From positions 62,001 to 126,000 of the forward strand of contig JAKJBX010000004.1 in the NCBI GenBank assembly GCA_022706765.1: 64,000 bases of DNA, written 5' to 3'. A program made the position numbers and the translations under genes. The notes under the pieces are model-generated. The model did no database searches. It saw only the letters and a program-made list of their open reading frames with translations, and was not told where the DNA came from. Of this stretch, positions 54,162-63,373 are shown piece by piece; the first letter of the stretch is position 1; each line of letters starts with the position of its first letter. This DNA comes from Bacillota bacterium (GTDB taxonomy: Bacteria > Bacillota > Clostridia > Monoglobales > Firm-18).

Positions 54162-54443
54162 TCATTCTAGATGCCTCATCATGTTATAATCAAAAATTTC
54201 AAAGCTATCCAATAATTTTTTTGAGTCGTCGTATTGCTGGAATACAAATACAAGAGCCAGATAAGTTGACCATTGCAAAGGTCGACGTTTCGTCTCAATA
54301 AGCATCATGGATTGTCGGGTCACTCCAATTTTCCTTGCTAAATCTTTTTGAGTGATACGAATGGATGCTCTTAATACGGGCAAGTGCCTCGACATTTTTT
54401 CTATATATTCTTCCTGTTTTTGAGTTAATGGTTCCTTTTCCAT
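54162..54443 (-). CDS. XRE-family transcriptional regulator
   Basis: 93 residues with a helix-turn-helix: LRASIRITQKDLARKIGVTRQSMMLIETKRRPLQWSTYLAL. GAGGTGATGCA precedes the ATG at 54443. It lies 170 bases upstream of hsdR on the same strand and may regulate the RM operon in the manner of control proteins, or the element's transfer state (inference). The 53989-54161 interval holds no clear gene. Confidence 0.8.
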   Translation of the reverse strand: MEKEPLTQKQEEYIEKMSRHLPVLRASIRITQKDLARKIGVTRQSMMLIETKRRPLQWSTYLALVFVFQQYDDSKKLLDSFEIFDYNMMRHLE

Positions 54444-54564
54444 TGCATCACCTCGCATTTTGCTATTATATCACATTTGTTGCAAAAAGTAAATCCTCAT
54501 GATAAATTTTTTAGCTTTGAGACATGGACAGCTTTTTAATAGTAATGATGCTCCGTTCCGTTAA

Positions 54565-55104
54565 TCACAGCGCCGTGCCTTTCGCCGGTATGAACAGCCC
54601 GGAGATATCCGCGCCTTCCAGCTCAAGCAGTTGAATTTTTTTGCCGATGCCTCCGGCATAGCCTGTCAGGCTTCCGTTTGAGCCTACTACCCGGTGGCAG
54701 GGAATGATGATGGAGATGGGATTATGCGCCACAGCCCCGCCGACCGCCTGACCCGACATGCTTGGCCTGTTCATTCTGCCCGCAGCCTCTTTTGCGATCT
54801 GGCCATAGGTTGTCACCTTGCCGTAAGGAATCCGGCATAAAATCTCCCATACGGTCTGGCGGAATGGCCCGCCGATGAGGGCTAAGGGAATCTCGGAGAT
54901 TGCGGGCTGCTTGCCCGCGAAATACTTGTCCAGCCATTCCTTTGCGGCGGCGAATATGGGCAGATCATCGTTTTGTGTCATAGTCTCCGGCACGGCACCG
55001 CCGAAGTATTTTTGCCCCTCCAGCCACAGGCCGGCAAGATTTTCGCCATCGCTTCCAAGCGTAATCGGTCCCACAGGTGATAAATAGTGTGTCGAATAAA
55101 CCAT
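54565..55104 (-). CDS. ogt: Methylated-DNA--protein-cysteine methyltransferase (Ogt/Ada-C type)
   Basis: Repairs O6-alkylguanine by transferring the alkyl group to its own cysteine. 179 residues: RIPYGKVTTYGQIAKEAAG (helix-turn-helix), GGAVAHNPISIIIPCHRVVGSNGSLTGYAGG with acceptor Cys in PCHRV. It is cargo of the cotJC element and the first of a GC-richer block that differs in base use from the RM operon. The ATG is 3 bases beyond the stop of the upstream 61-residue gene. Confidence 0.94.
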   Translation of the reverse strand: MVYSTHYLSPVGPITLGSDGENLAGLWLEGQKYFGGAVPETMTQNDDLPIFAAAKEWLDKYFAGKQPAISEIPLALIGGPFRQTVWEILCRIPYGKVTTYGQIAKEAAGRMNRPSMSGQAVGGAVAHNPISIIIPCHRVVGSNGSLTGYAGGIGKKIQLLELEGADISGLFIPAKGTAL

Positions 55105-55107
55105 ATC

Positions 55108-55293
55108 TTAATCTCCTTGCAATGCGGTTGTGATCAATGACGCCGATATACGGAGCGCTTTGACCCTGTTTTTGAGCAGCGTCCACTGAGGGGTGCCCTG
55201 CGTTAGCTTTTCCTGCGCTTTTTCGCACTTGCCGATCAGTGAAGTGATGGCCCGAAGCGCCTCCGTTAAGTCTTCTTTTGAGAAATAATCCAT
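55108..55293 (-). CDS. Small helical protein coupled to ogt
   Basis: 61 residues (MDYFSKEDLTEALRAITSLIGKCEKAQEKL...), predicted helical, no known domain. GGGAGGTTTTT precedes the ATG. Coupled to ogt by a 3-base gap and to the DUF2461 gene upstream by 21 bases. Function unknown. Confidence 0.7.
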   Translation of the reverse strand: MDYFSKEDLTEALRAITSLIGKCEKAQEKLTQGTPQWTLLKNRVKALRISASLITTALQGD

Positions 55294-55314
55294 AAAAACC
55301 TCCCGATATTTGTT

Positions 55315-56001
55315 TTATCCGATTTGCGGATCGGGGTTGGCATCCAATGTAACAAAATAGTCGTATAACGGCATCAGGAATGCAAAACCGCCCGCAAGGC
55401 GGTCAGCCAATTCAGGCGAAAAGAGCTCCATACCATTGGGTTGAGTATGGATTAATGAAAAGGATTTTTTATTGTACCATTCCGCTGTCTTAGGGGTGGG
55501 CGCTGTCTTTTTTCTTACATATTCGAGGCCTTCCAGAACAAATTCCTCTTGCTTTTCAAGAGGCGCAATGAGTCTTTCAAATTGCTTCGGCGCTTTGTCA
55601 ATACGCGCCCGGAGCTTTGCCATGGTGAGCGGCTTTGCCTGATAATAACCCAGGCCGTAGCTCCAGCTTTCAGGCTCCAACTCAAACCAGAATACGGGGG
55701 TAGATGTCCACTCCTCGCTGGGCCGTTCAATGGAAAACCACAGATGATCCCTGTACGGGCCGTCGCCGCGCAGGCGTCTGGCGTCCTTGTAAATGCGCGC
55801 AATCTTGTGAATAAAACCGCGGTCGCCGTATTGACCGGTAACCCGTTCAAACACCTCCTGCCCTAACTCCTTCATGGGATACAAAAAATCGCGCCGGTAC
55901 TCGTCTTTGTGTTCTTCAAACCAAGCTTTCCGGTTATTAAAGCGGAGGTTCCACATAAAGTCAATGGTGCGGGGGGAAAACCCCTCAAACATGTTCATCA
56001 C
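55315..56001 (-). CDS. DUF2461 family protein
   Basis: 228 residues: FSPRTIDFMWNLRFNNRKAWFEEHKDEYRRDFLYP, RIYKDARRLRGDGPYRDHLWFSIER and FWFELEPESWSYGLGYYQAKP are the DUF2461 hallmarks. Cytoplasmic, no known activity. Overlaps the end of the DUF1697 gene by 17 bases. Two adjacent ATGs can serve as start. Confidence 0.88.
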   Translation of the reverse strand: MMNMFEGFSPRTIDFMWNLRFNNRKAWFEEHKDEYRRDFLYPMKELGQEVFERVTGQYGDRGFIHKIARIYKDARRLRGDGPYRDHLWFSIERPSEEWTSTPVFWFELEPESWSYGLGYYQAKPLTMAKLRARIDKAPKQFERLIAPLEKQEEFVLEGLEYVRKKTAPTPKTAEWYNKKSFSLIHTQPNGMELFSPELADRLAGGFAFLMPLYDYFVTLDANPDPQIG

Positions 56002-56554
56002 CCTTATCTTTCATCATATCGTACAATTGATTGACTGTTTTCCAGTTGCGCGCCGTAGCCGAACCAAATACCTTTGCAATGCGGGCCGCGAGCTTTGACT
56101 TGCGTATGCTCTGCCGACAAAGGAGATACAGCTCTCTTTTTCCTGTCCGCAGGATATCTTTGCCGGCACACTCCGTGCATATTGCGTCGATCTGCATCTG
56201 TTCCGGCGTATGATCTAAAAAATAAATGTAAAGATGCTCAACCTGCGGATCAGCGGCTTGGGCTGCCGTTATCTCATTCGCTGTGAACGGGAGCCGATCA
56301 ATCAAAAGCCGCATTTCGTCTTCGCTCCGTATCAATACGTCACTTTCAAAACCAAAGCGGTCAATAAAACCGGTTCTGATTGTCTCGTGCAAAACGGCTT
56401 CGTCAAGCGCGGTTTCGAAAACAGCATTGCCGCTTTGAATATAGGTCTTTACCTTGCCAAGACCCAAATCATGAAGCAATTGTTTTAAATCGTCCATCCT
56501 GACGATGTTTTTCCCGCCGACATTAATCCCTTTCAAAAGCACGGCATATCTCAT
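55985..56554 (-). CDS. DUF1697 family protein
   Basis: 189 residues: MRYAVLLKGINVGGKNIVRMDDLKQLLHDLGLGKVKTYIQSGNAVF is the DUF1697 signature; the C-terminal ARNWKTVNQLYDM is also typical. Unknown function. AGGAGAAGGCTT precedes the ATG. Nineteen bases after the nitroreductase gene, same operon direction. Confidence 0.9.
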   Translation of the reverse strand: MRYAVLLKGINVGGKNIVRMDDLKQLLHDLGLGKVKTYIQSGNAVFETALDEAVLHETIRTGFIDRFGFESDVLIRSEDEMRLLIDRLPFTANEITAAQAADPQVEHLYIYFLDHTPEQMQIDAICTECAGKDILRTGKRELYLLCRQSIRKSKLAARIAKVFGSATARNWKTVNQLYDMMKDKGDEHV

Positions 56555-56573
56555 AAGCCTTCTCCTGTTCCCA

Positions 56574-57137
56574 TCATCCTATGAACGAAATTTTATTCTT
56601 GTCGGGCTCATGGGGCGGCTTGGTGGTGTTTGCGTATCCCAACAATACCGAACAACCAAAGGCATAGCCGTCAGGGAAGCCCAACCGCTTACTGAATTCT
56701 TCCGCACGGAGACCGCTGGCGAACGCCAGACCGGTAAATCCGCACATAATGTTGGCGATTCCCAGCGAGGTTGCGGCCAGCGTGATATTCTGGCATAGGA
56801 TACCGCAGTCAATCAACGCGGGGCCGTATTGTGTCGGATCAATCGGGACGACAATCATACAGGGCGCGCCGTAGAACAGCCTGCCGCCGCGCTCCATAAT
56901 CCTGTTGTAAGAGGACTTGTCCTCCATACCCGCAAGATAAGACATTCCTTCCGCTTCCATCTCCCGCATCAGCGTTTGGTCTTTTACAACGATCACCCGC
57001 CATGCCTGACGGTTCATCCCGCTGGGCGCCTGTATGGCGGCTTCGGCGATTGCCTGAAGGATTTCATCGGATGGCATCTCGCTTTTAAAATCACGGCAGG
57101 AATACCGCTCTGCGATTACGTTTAACGTTTCGTTCAT
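56574..57137 (-). CDS. Nitroreductase family protein
   Basis: An FMN-dependent oxidoreductase of 187 residues. NVIAERYSCRDFKSEMPSDEILQAI and IQAPSGMNRQAWRVIVVKD are the FMN-binding N-terminal motifs; LAATSLGIANIMCGF and LGYANTTKPPHEPDKNKI close the domain. Substrate unknown. AAAGGAGCAG precedes the ATG. Follows a second, longer nitroreductase-like gene. Confidence 0.9.
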   Translation of the reverse strand: MNETLNVIAERYSCRDFKSEMPSDEILQAIAEAAIQAPSGMNRQAWRVIVVKDQTLMREMEAEGMSYLAGMEDKSSYNRIMERGGRLFYGAPCMIVVPIDPTQYGPALIDCGILCQNITLAATSLGIANIMCGFTGLAFASGLRAEEFSKRLGFPDGYAFGCSVLLGYANTTKPPHEPDKNKISFIG

Positions 57138-57159
57138 GTTATCTGCTCCTTTGCTTCTC

Positions 57160-57852
57160 TCATTCGTAAATCATTTCAATTTCAAAATCCTTGCCGGACG
57201 TTTTGGGCGTGATGGATTTGACTTCCTTACCTTCGTTTTCAAGAGCGGTAACGATGTGGCGCGTTATAATGCCCATATCGATTTTACTCATTTTCGATTT
57301 CAACAGCATTTGCGTAAGGCCCCTTCCGAAATAGCGCACGGTGACGCAGCCGTCCCCGAAAAACAGCTTCCAGGGCTGGGAGTTGCACGCAGACGGAGCC
57401 AGACGCGCCGCCTGTGCCAGATGATTGTCTTTATTGCTGATTTCACTTATGGACAGGCGGTTAAATTCCTTTTCGCTTGTTCTGAAGGGCACAGTGCTTT
57501 GCCCAAAGGCAAGCATAATGCAAAAGCCGGACTCTTTTTCCTTCTGCTTCCCGAACCCAAGCCATAAACCGCCAAGTCCTAAACTTTGAATATATAGATC
57601 CGCCTTTTCCAATACATACCCCACATTGGCATATGCAGCGTCGCCGGGCGGGCAGAAGCTCATAATATAATGCGGCGCGGAAGCGCCCTTTACCTTGTCC
57701 GCCGAAACAATGTCAAACCGCGCGTTTTGTCCCTGCAACTGTCTGGTATTTGTGATAAACGCGCGAATGTCATTCAGCGTTTTTTCGTCCAGCGGCGTTC
57801 TATCGTATTTTCTCACTGAGCGTCTTTTGAAAATGATTTCATACAGTGTCAT
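57160..57852 (-). CDS. Nitroreductase-like protein
   Basis: 230 residues; N-terminal FKRRSVRKYDRTPLDEKTLNDI and central LAPSACNSQPWKLFF resemble the TM1586-type nitroreductase fold, in which two half-domains are fused. The ATG at 57852 has AAGGAGGTC upstream; an upstream ATG 19 codons earlier has none. It begins a run of five genes reading leftward to ogt. Confidence 0.85.
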   Translation of the reverse strand: MTLYEIIFKRRSVRKYDRTPLDEKTLNDIRAFITNTRQLQGQNARFDIVSADKVKGASAPHYIMSFCPPGDAAYANVGYVLEKADLYIQSLGLGGLWLGFGKQKEKESGFCIMLAFGQSTVPFRTSEKEFNRLSISEISNKDNHLAQAARLAPSACNSQPWKLFFGDGCVTVRYFGRGLTQMLLKSKMSKIDMGIITRHIVTALENEGKEVKSITPKTSGKDFEIEMIYE

Positions 57853-57901
57853 AGAATGACCTCCTTGCATTAGATGGAAACTACCCTTAACATAGTGGCA
57901 T

Positions 57902-58984
57902 TTAATCATTTATGAACTCATACAACGAATTTCTCAGAACATTCCTATAATCACCATTCTGGTTTGATTTTTTCTGAATATCATATAAATACGAAAATCC
58001 GTTGCTTTTTGCATTCTGAGCTTGGTCATATTTATGTTGTTTATAAAGTGAATACGCCCCTGTTGTCATAATACCTAAATTTAGTAACGATATTGTAGTA
58101 GAGTTCATGTTTGAAATACGGTTCGCTACTTCTACGCTTGCTGAAAAAAACAAATTAGAGGCACCTGTCCATTTTACAATTTTAAGCATGTCCATGCTTT
58201 TCTTATACTCCGTTAATCCATTTTGGATTTCATTCTTTATATCATTTAATCTATCATCATATACCTCGGTCAATTCATATTCAGATAGTTTTTTAGCAGC
58301 AGAATTCATTATGTCCATAAAATTTTGTCTCTCATCTTTCCTCGTTCGCCTGAAATCAAGAATTTGTTGAGGACTAAAATCTAAAATATTAGCTGGTATA
58401 AAATCCCTAATGAGTAAATCCATAATGACATGATTGTGATATGGGGAGCATTCATCATCAAATGGTTCTTTATGAATATTAAAGTATGTATATCCAGCCC
58501 AAGCGATAGAGTTGTCTGTTACAACAGACATTTTATTTTCAATTGCCATAACGTTTGCTAAATAAATCATGTATAAAGCTACAAAATCTTCGGGAAGGTC
58601 TTCAAACCATTCGCTATCAGATTTTCCAAATCCTTGGTTTATAAGCATGTTTCTAACTTGATAATCTATCTTTTCTCGATGCAAGCGAGCTGTATTACTA
58701 TTATACTTTCTTTTTGTATCAAGTGCGGCGGCACTCCACTTTTGTGTTTTCAAATTTTCAATGAATAACTTGGCCGTATTTTTCGTATATTTTTTTGGTG
58801 AAAGGTGAATCCCAATTTCTCCATCAGAAATTAATTCTTGAATATTTCGGCATTCATGAAGTTTAACTCCATCTGGTACAATTCTATAAATTCTATCCCA
58901 CAAAAGAGCTGCTGCCCACAACCATTCGTAATCTTCAAATTGGATTGTTGGATAATAAAGCACATAGTTTTGACTAAAATTCAT
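57902..58984 (-). CDS. DUF6236-like protein of unknown function
   Basis: 360 residues, AT-rich, probably soluble: NYVLYYPTIQFEDYEWLWAAALLWDRIYRIVP is the DUF6236-type N terminus, followed by a long helical region with LPEDFVALYMIYLANVMA; a late hydrophobic patch STTISLLNLGIMTTGAYSLY may be a membrane helix. GGAGGTTTG precedes the ATG at 58984. Such genes are often found in mobile or defence loci, but no activity is known. Confidence 0.65.
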   Translation of the reverse strand: MNFSQNYVLYYPTIQFEDYEWLWAAALLWDRIYRIVPDGVKLHECRNIQELISDGEIGIHLSPKKYTKNTAKLFIENLKTQKWSAAALDTKRKYNSNTARLHREKIDYQVRNMLINQGFGKSDSEWFEDLPEDFVALYMIYLANVMAIENKMSVVTDNSIAWAGYTYFNIHKEPFDDECSPYHNHVIMDLLIRDFIPANILDFSPQQILDFRRTRKDERQNFMDIMNSAAKKLSEYELTEVYDDRLNDIKNEIQNGLTEYKKSMDMLKIVKWTGASNLFFSASVEVANRISNMNSTTISLLNLGIMTTGAYSLYKQHKYDQAQNAKSNGFSYLYDIQKKSNQNGDYRNVLRNSLYEFIND

Positions 58985-59104
58985 TATACAAACCTCCATT
59001 CCTGTTAACAAATTCACATTATAGCCATTATCATCACTTCTACGAACTTTGCATTATATAAATAATCTGAAACTCTATTAAAAATATAAACTACGACGGT
59101 CTAT

Positions 59105-60397
59105 TCAGCGTAGCATTTCAATAGCATACAATGGTAAATTCAGCAGCCATTCCTCACGCTTGTAATCCGACATGGATGTGCGGACGGACATCTCCGGCTG
59201 AAACTTTTCGTAATAGGTTTTAAGGCTTTTTGCCTTTAAATTTGTTTCGGCCTTTACCTCAATGGGAATAACGTTACTGCCGTTATCCACAACAAAGTCA
59301 ATTTCCGAGCCGCCGCGGTCATTTGTCCAGTAATAGGTTTCCAGTTCTTTGACCGTTTTCAATTGCTGCAAAACATATTGCTCGGTCAGCGCACCCTTAA
59401 ATTCCTTGAAAAGTGCATTGCCGTCTAAAAGTGTGCTTTGTTTCAGGCGTACCATACAGGAAAGCAGGCCGACGTCAAGCAAAAACAATTTAAAGGATTT
59501 TAAATCCTCATAGGCTTTGAGCGGCAGTCTCGGGCTATTTACCCGGTGAACCTTGTGGATAAGGCCGCAATCGGTCAGCCAGAGCATAGCCTGTTCGTAT
59601 TCCTTCGCGCGCGCACCCTCTTTAATTAGCCCGTAAATAAATTTCTTGTTCTCCTTAGTAAGCTGGGCGGGAATACTGTTCCAGAGCATTCGGATTCGCG
59701 GAACAACGTCGTGGGGCGCATGCTTGGAAAAATCCTGCTCGTAAGCGTCAAGCATGCGCTGCTGTATATTCCGCACCTCGGTAAAATCTTTATTCTCGGA
59801 AAAACTATAGACGGCTTCCGGCATACCGCCCACATAATAGTAATATTTGAGCATGTCTATATAGGTTTGTTTAAAGGTCGTTGCCATTTCAAAATCATTC
59901 TTTTGCAAAACCTCTACATACTGTGCGTTGCCCATTGCGGTAAGAAACTCCGTAAAGCTCAAAGGGTACAAATCCAAAAACTCTACCTTGCCCACCGGAA
60001 AGGAAGTGCCTTGGTGTAAGGCAACCCCTAAAAGCGAACCGGCACACACGATCTGATATTCAGGCGCGTTTTCGTTAAAGTATTTCAGGGAAGTTAGCGC
60101 TTTAGGCACCTCCTGAATTTCATCGAAGACCAGCAGGGTATCGGCAGGATTGATCTTTTGACCGGAATAGAGCTCCAAACCGATGATAATACGCTGTACA
60201 TCCAAATCAGAGGAAAACAGTTCCGTCATATGCTGGTTATTGTCAAAGCTGATATATACGGTTTTATTGAAGGCAACCCGGCCAAATTCCTTCATAAGCC
60301 AGGTCTTGCCGACCTGCCTTGCGCCACGGATAATGAGCGGTTTTTTATTCTGCCTTGCCTTCCATTTATGCAGTTCTTCTATTGCTGTTCTATACAT
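59105..60397 (-). CDS. ATP-binding protein, AAA_14 plus DUF4143
   Basis: 430 residues. AAA_14 domain with Walker A IIRGARQVGKTWLMKEFG and Walker B TLLVFDEIQEVPKALTSLKYF, then SLLGVALHQGTSFPVGKVEFLDLYPLSFTEFL, and a C-terminal DUF4143 with a PD-(D/E)xK-like core GSEIDFVVDNGSNVIPIEVKAETN. A widespread family in anaerobes, often on mobile DNA, of unknown role. AGGTGATGTACC precedes the ATG. Monocistronic. Confidence 0.9.
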   Translation of the reverse strand: MYRTAIEELHKWKARQNKKPLIIRGARQVGKTWLMKEFGRVAFNKTVYISFDNNQHMTELFSSDLDVQRIIIGLELYSGQKINPADTLLVFDEIQEVPKALTSLKYFNENAPEYQIVCAGSLLGVALHQGTSFPVGKVEFLDLYPLSFTEFLTAMGNAQYVEVLQKNDFEMATTFKQTYIDMLKYYYYVGGMPEAVYSFSENKDFTEVRNIQQRMLDAYEQDFSKHAPHDVVPRIRMLWNSIPAQLTKENKKFIYGLIKEGARAKEYEQAMLWLTDCGLIHKVHRVNSPRLPLKAYEDLKSFKLFLLDVGLLSCMVRLKQSTLLDGNALFKEFKGALTEQYVLQQLKTVKELETYYWTNDRGGSEIDFVVDNGSNVIPIEVKAETNLKAKSLKTYYEKFQPEMSVRTSMSDYKREEWLLNLPLYAIEMLR

Positions 60398-60431
60398 GGT
60401 ACATCACCTCGCAATATAAGTATACCCCACT

Positions 60432-60686
60432 TTAACAAAAAATGCAACGAAATTCAGATATTTTATTACACTTTTTACGTTGAATACTGATTGTAAGGTG
60501 ATCGCAAATATTTTTAATGCCGGATTCCAGCTTGGAAATGTACCGGCGTTTTTCATCACGACTCAATGCCTTTTCCTTGTGGTCCATTCCAAGGACATAA
60601 TAAAACGGTGGTAGGGCAGCAGGCAAGTAAAAACCACGAATGATACGACATTTTTCACACAGATGGCTTATCAGGATACTGTTCAA
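60432..60686 (-). CDS. Doubtful small frame, possible gene remnant
   Basis: 84 residues (MNSILISHLCEKCR...LGMDHKEKALSRDEKRRYISKLESG...), overlapping the end of the neighbouring gene by 32 bases. The SRDEKRRYISKLE stretch looks protein-like, but there is no good ribosome binding site or recognised family. It may be the end of a disrupted mobile-element gene. Confidence 0.25.
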   Translation of the reverse strand: MNSILISHLCEKCRIIRGFYLPAALPPFYYVLGMDHKEKALSRDEKRRYISKLESGIKNICDHLTISIQRKKCNKISEFRCIFC

Positions 60687-61023
60687 GCAATTTCAAAACA
60701 TAGCTGCCATAAAGATCGAACGCTTCTTTATGGAATCTTAAATGAACGACATTTTGGCTTACCGCATCCGGATACTGTTTTCTATAACATTCAATATAAT
60801 AACACAGCATATTCCAATGGCCGCTTTGACTGCATTGCCGAAAACAATCCATTACTGCCTCTACGTTTATTGCTTTTGCCTTAACAAGACACATAATCTT
60901 ACAAAAAGAAGAGACGGCAACATGAAAGATTGCCGTCTCGTTAAGGGATAAATTCTTATTTAAGATTTTTTCTTGTTTTAGTTCTTCAATTGCTTTCTTT
61001 CTTTTCACGTGAATATTATTCAA
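60655..61023 (-). CDS. Hypothetical protein
   Basis: 122 residues, helical (MNNIHVKRKKAIEELKQEKI...SLNETAIFHVAVSSFCKIMCLVKAKAINVEAVMDCF). TTG at 61023 follows AAAGGAGCGATT, a good site; the frame upstream runs through a tandem repeat array and is not coding-like. No family recognised. Lies between the AAA+DUF4143 gene and the second recombinase. Confidence 0.5.
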   Translation of the reverse strand: MNNIHVKRKKAIEELKQEKILNKNLSLNETAIFHVAVSSFCKIMCLVKAKAINVEAVMDCFRQCSQSGHWNMLCYYIECYRKQYPDAVSQNVVHLRFHKEAFDLYGSYVLKLLEQYPDKPSV

Positions 61024-61070
61024 TTTGAATCGCTCCTTTTTATAATAGATATAATTTATAAAATTCATTT

Positions 61071-61253
61071 TTGGGACCAACGGGGGCGGTAGGTGCAACA
61101 GGGTCTGCAAAACCAAAACTAAATCCATTTTGTAGGACCAACGGGGGCGGTGGGTGCAAAAGGGTCTGTAAAACCAAAACTAAATTTATTTTACAGGGCC
61201 AGCGGGAGCGGTGGATGCAACAGGACCCACAAACAAAATAAAATTTCATAATC
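61071..61253 (+). repeat. Three tandem 61-bp repeats with collagen-like sequence
   Basis: Units begin GACCAACGGGGGCGGT (61075), GACCAACGGGGGCGGT (61136) and GGCCAGCGGGAGCGGT (61197). In one frame the first reads GPTGAVGATGSA, a collagen-like Gly-x-Thr pattern, but 61 is not a multiple of 3, so frame is lost in each next unit. Probably a fragment of a collagen-like surface or spore protein gene amplified as non-coding DNA. Confidence 0.65.
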
Positions 61254-61308
61254 AAGGCTTTACCTTGTTGAAGAGTAAGGCCTCAAAACGCCTCTATCAT
61301 GGGAAATG

Positions 61309-62925
61309 TTACTGTATGAACGGATCAGAAAATTTGAACCGAACTGTAAGGTCACCCCCTTCTTCAATATAAATTACGTCAATCAGCTCGGAGAGGATAT
61401 CGCGGTTTATTTCATCCAATTCCAAATGCTGCTTAAAAAAGTCAAGCTGCCGGCATTCTTTTTCCTGAATATCCTCACACGATTGCCGCTCCGTTTTTAG
61501 CTGCTTAATACCGAACTCCGTTTGCTCCATCTCATCTGCATACTGCTGTTTAAAATGCTGATACTCTTCTTCCGAAATACCCCCGTTTTTCCAGTCTTCA
61601 TAAAGAGATTTCTGATATGACTGGATTCTGCGAAGTTTTCTCTGACGCGATTTCAAAAGAACCTCAGCCGAGTTGTTTGTGGTTTTAGCGGATGGACTTT
61701 GGATGGCGGAAATTATTTCCGTTGTATCGGGGATTGCTCTTATATGAAGCTTCAAAATGGCAAAGACTGCATCCTTGAGCTTTTCCTCACGAATGGAATG
61801 CCGGGTGCAGGCTTGCTTGGATAATTCTGTGTATGTACGGCATATGTAGTAGGTATACTTACCGTCAGATTTGCGATGCATGGCTCTTTTACAATCGGCA
61901 CAGCGCAAAAAACCTGAAAAAGTATAAAGCATGAGTTTACCCGGTGCCGTTCGGGTATCGCGGGCCAAAAGGCTTTGCACCTTGTAAAAGGTTGCCCTGT
62001 CTACGACGGCTTTGTGGGTATTTTCGACTATGATCCAATCCTCTTTGGACATGACTTCCACCACCTGGCATTTGAAGCTTTTCACTCTTTGTCGTCCCTG
62101 AACCATATTGCCGATATACATGGGATTTTCCAAGATGCGTTTGATAACGCTCGGATGCCAGTAAGATGAACCGAACTCCCGACAAGAATTTTGGTATTTA
62201 TGGCCTTTCGACTGCTTATAAGCTGTTGGATTTAAAATACCCAGATCGTTCAGCCTTTGGGCGATTTTGATTTGGCTGATCTCGTCGCAGACAAACCAAT
62301 GAAAGACCATTCTAACCACACAGGCTGCTTCTTCATCCACAACCAAATGATGATGGTCCAGGGGATTCTTTTCATAACCATATGGCGCAAAAGCCCCGAT
62401 AAATTCACCGCGTTTGCGCTTCATGTCAAGCACATTCCTCACCTTAACGGAGGTTTACCGGCAAAAATCATCGTTGACCACGTTTTGCATGGGGATCATC
62501 ACATTATTCATCAAGTCAGGGTTTTTCACACTGTCGATTGCGGGATATTCCAGAGAGATAAACCGCACATTCATGGATACAAACAGATATTCCAGATAAT
62601 ATCCTGCTTCATAATAATTTCTCGACAGGCGGGAGAGGTCTTTGACGATCACGCAATCAATTATCCCTTTTTGTATATCTTGCAACAGCAGCTGGAATGC
62701 TGTCCTGTCGGAATCTGTGCCCGTATGCCCTGCATCTTCATAAAATTTAATACCGCTGAACTCATCCTCGTTGGCGTCAACAAAACCGCACAGACACTTC
62801 TTTTGATTTTCTATGCTGTATTGCGTGCTGTTTTTATCCTCCTTGGATATCCTGACATAAAGCCCCGGACGCCACTTTTTTGACTGTACCGACTGAGAGG
62901 TTTTCCTGTGATTTCTCCTTCCCAT
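61309..62925 (-). pseudogene. Second large serine recombinase, broken by an in-frame stop
   Basis: N-terminal part (62925-62455): LYVRISKEDKNSTQYSIENQKK with catalytic Ser27, then KDLSRLSRNYYEAGYYLE and ends NDDFCR-stop. The same frame continues after TAA (62455-62457) with TSVKVRNVLDMKRKRGEFIGAFAPYGYEK, a recombinase domain, zinc ribbon (CADCKRAM...CRTYTELSKQAC) and coiled coil to 61309. One change from CAA or similar to TAA explains it. Total about 538 residues, TnpX-like. GGAGGGAAC precedes the ATG. A restart at the GTG at 62442 could make only the catalytically dead C-terminal part. Confidence 0.9.
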
Positions 62926-62937
62926 ATCTGTTCCCTC

Positions 62938-63198
62938 CTAATTCGACGTCCTTCTGGCAAAATACACAGCCAGAAGCGTATCCAGTGATTGCCCATCGGG
63001 AGAAAACTCGACTTTTCCTTTTGTTGTTCCCACCCGCATACAGTAAGGATTTTTGACCTGCTTCAGATATTGGGCTTTTCGCTCGTCGGCTGAAAGCGAC
63101 GGATCGATGTGGATTTCTAAAATATCCGCTAAGTCTGCCAAATCCATTTGCTTTGTGGTTGCCTTGCTGAGTTTTTCCAATTTCTTTTTTGTAAACAT
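62938..63198 (-). CDS. DUF6870-family small protein
   Basis: 86 residues: LADILEIHIDPSLSADERKAQYLKQVKNPYCMRVGTTKGKVEF is the pattern of DUF6870 proteins, which travel with serine recombinases in clostridial transposons. GGAGGAAAATGT precedes the ATG. It stands 12 bases before the broken second recombinase, so the pair is one module. Confidence 0.8.
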   Translation of the reverse strand: MFTKKKLEKLSKATTKQMDLADLADILEIHIDPSLSADERKAQYLKQVKNPYCMRVGTTKGKVEFSPDGQSLDTLLAVYFARRTSN

Positions 63199-63373
63199 AC
63201 ATTTTCCTCCTAAAGTAAAATATAAGCTATCATACCTTAGGAGTATGCGTTATTACAAATTGATCACCACCCTAACATCATACATTCTCCCTCCCTTCGG
63301 CACCGGCTTGTCCGCCTCATCCCCACATAAAACAAGACCCCTCCTGTCCGCCATTTTACCAGCGAACAGGAAG

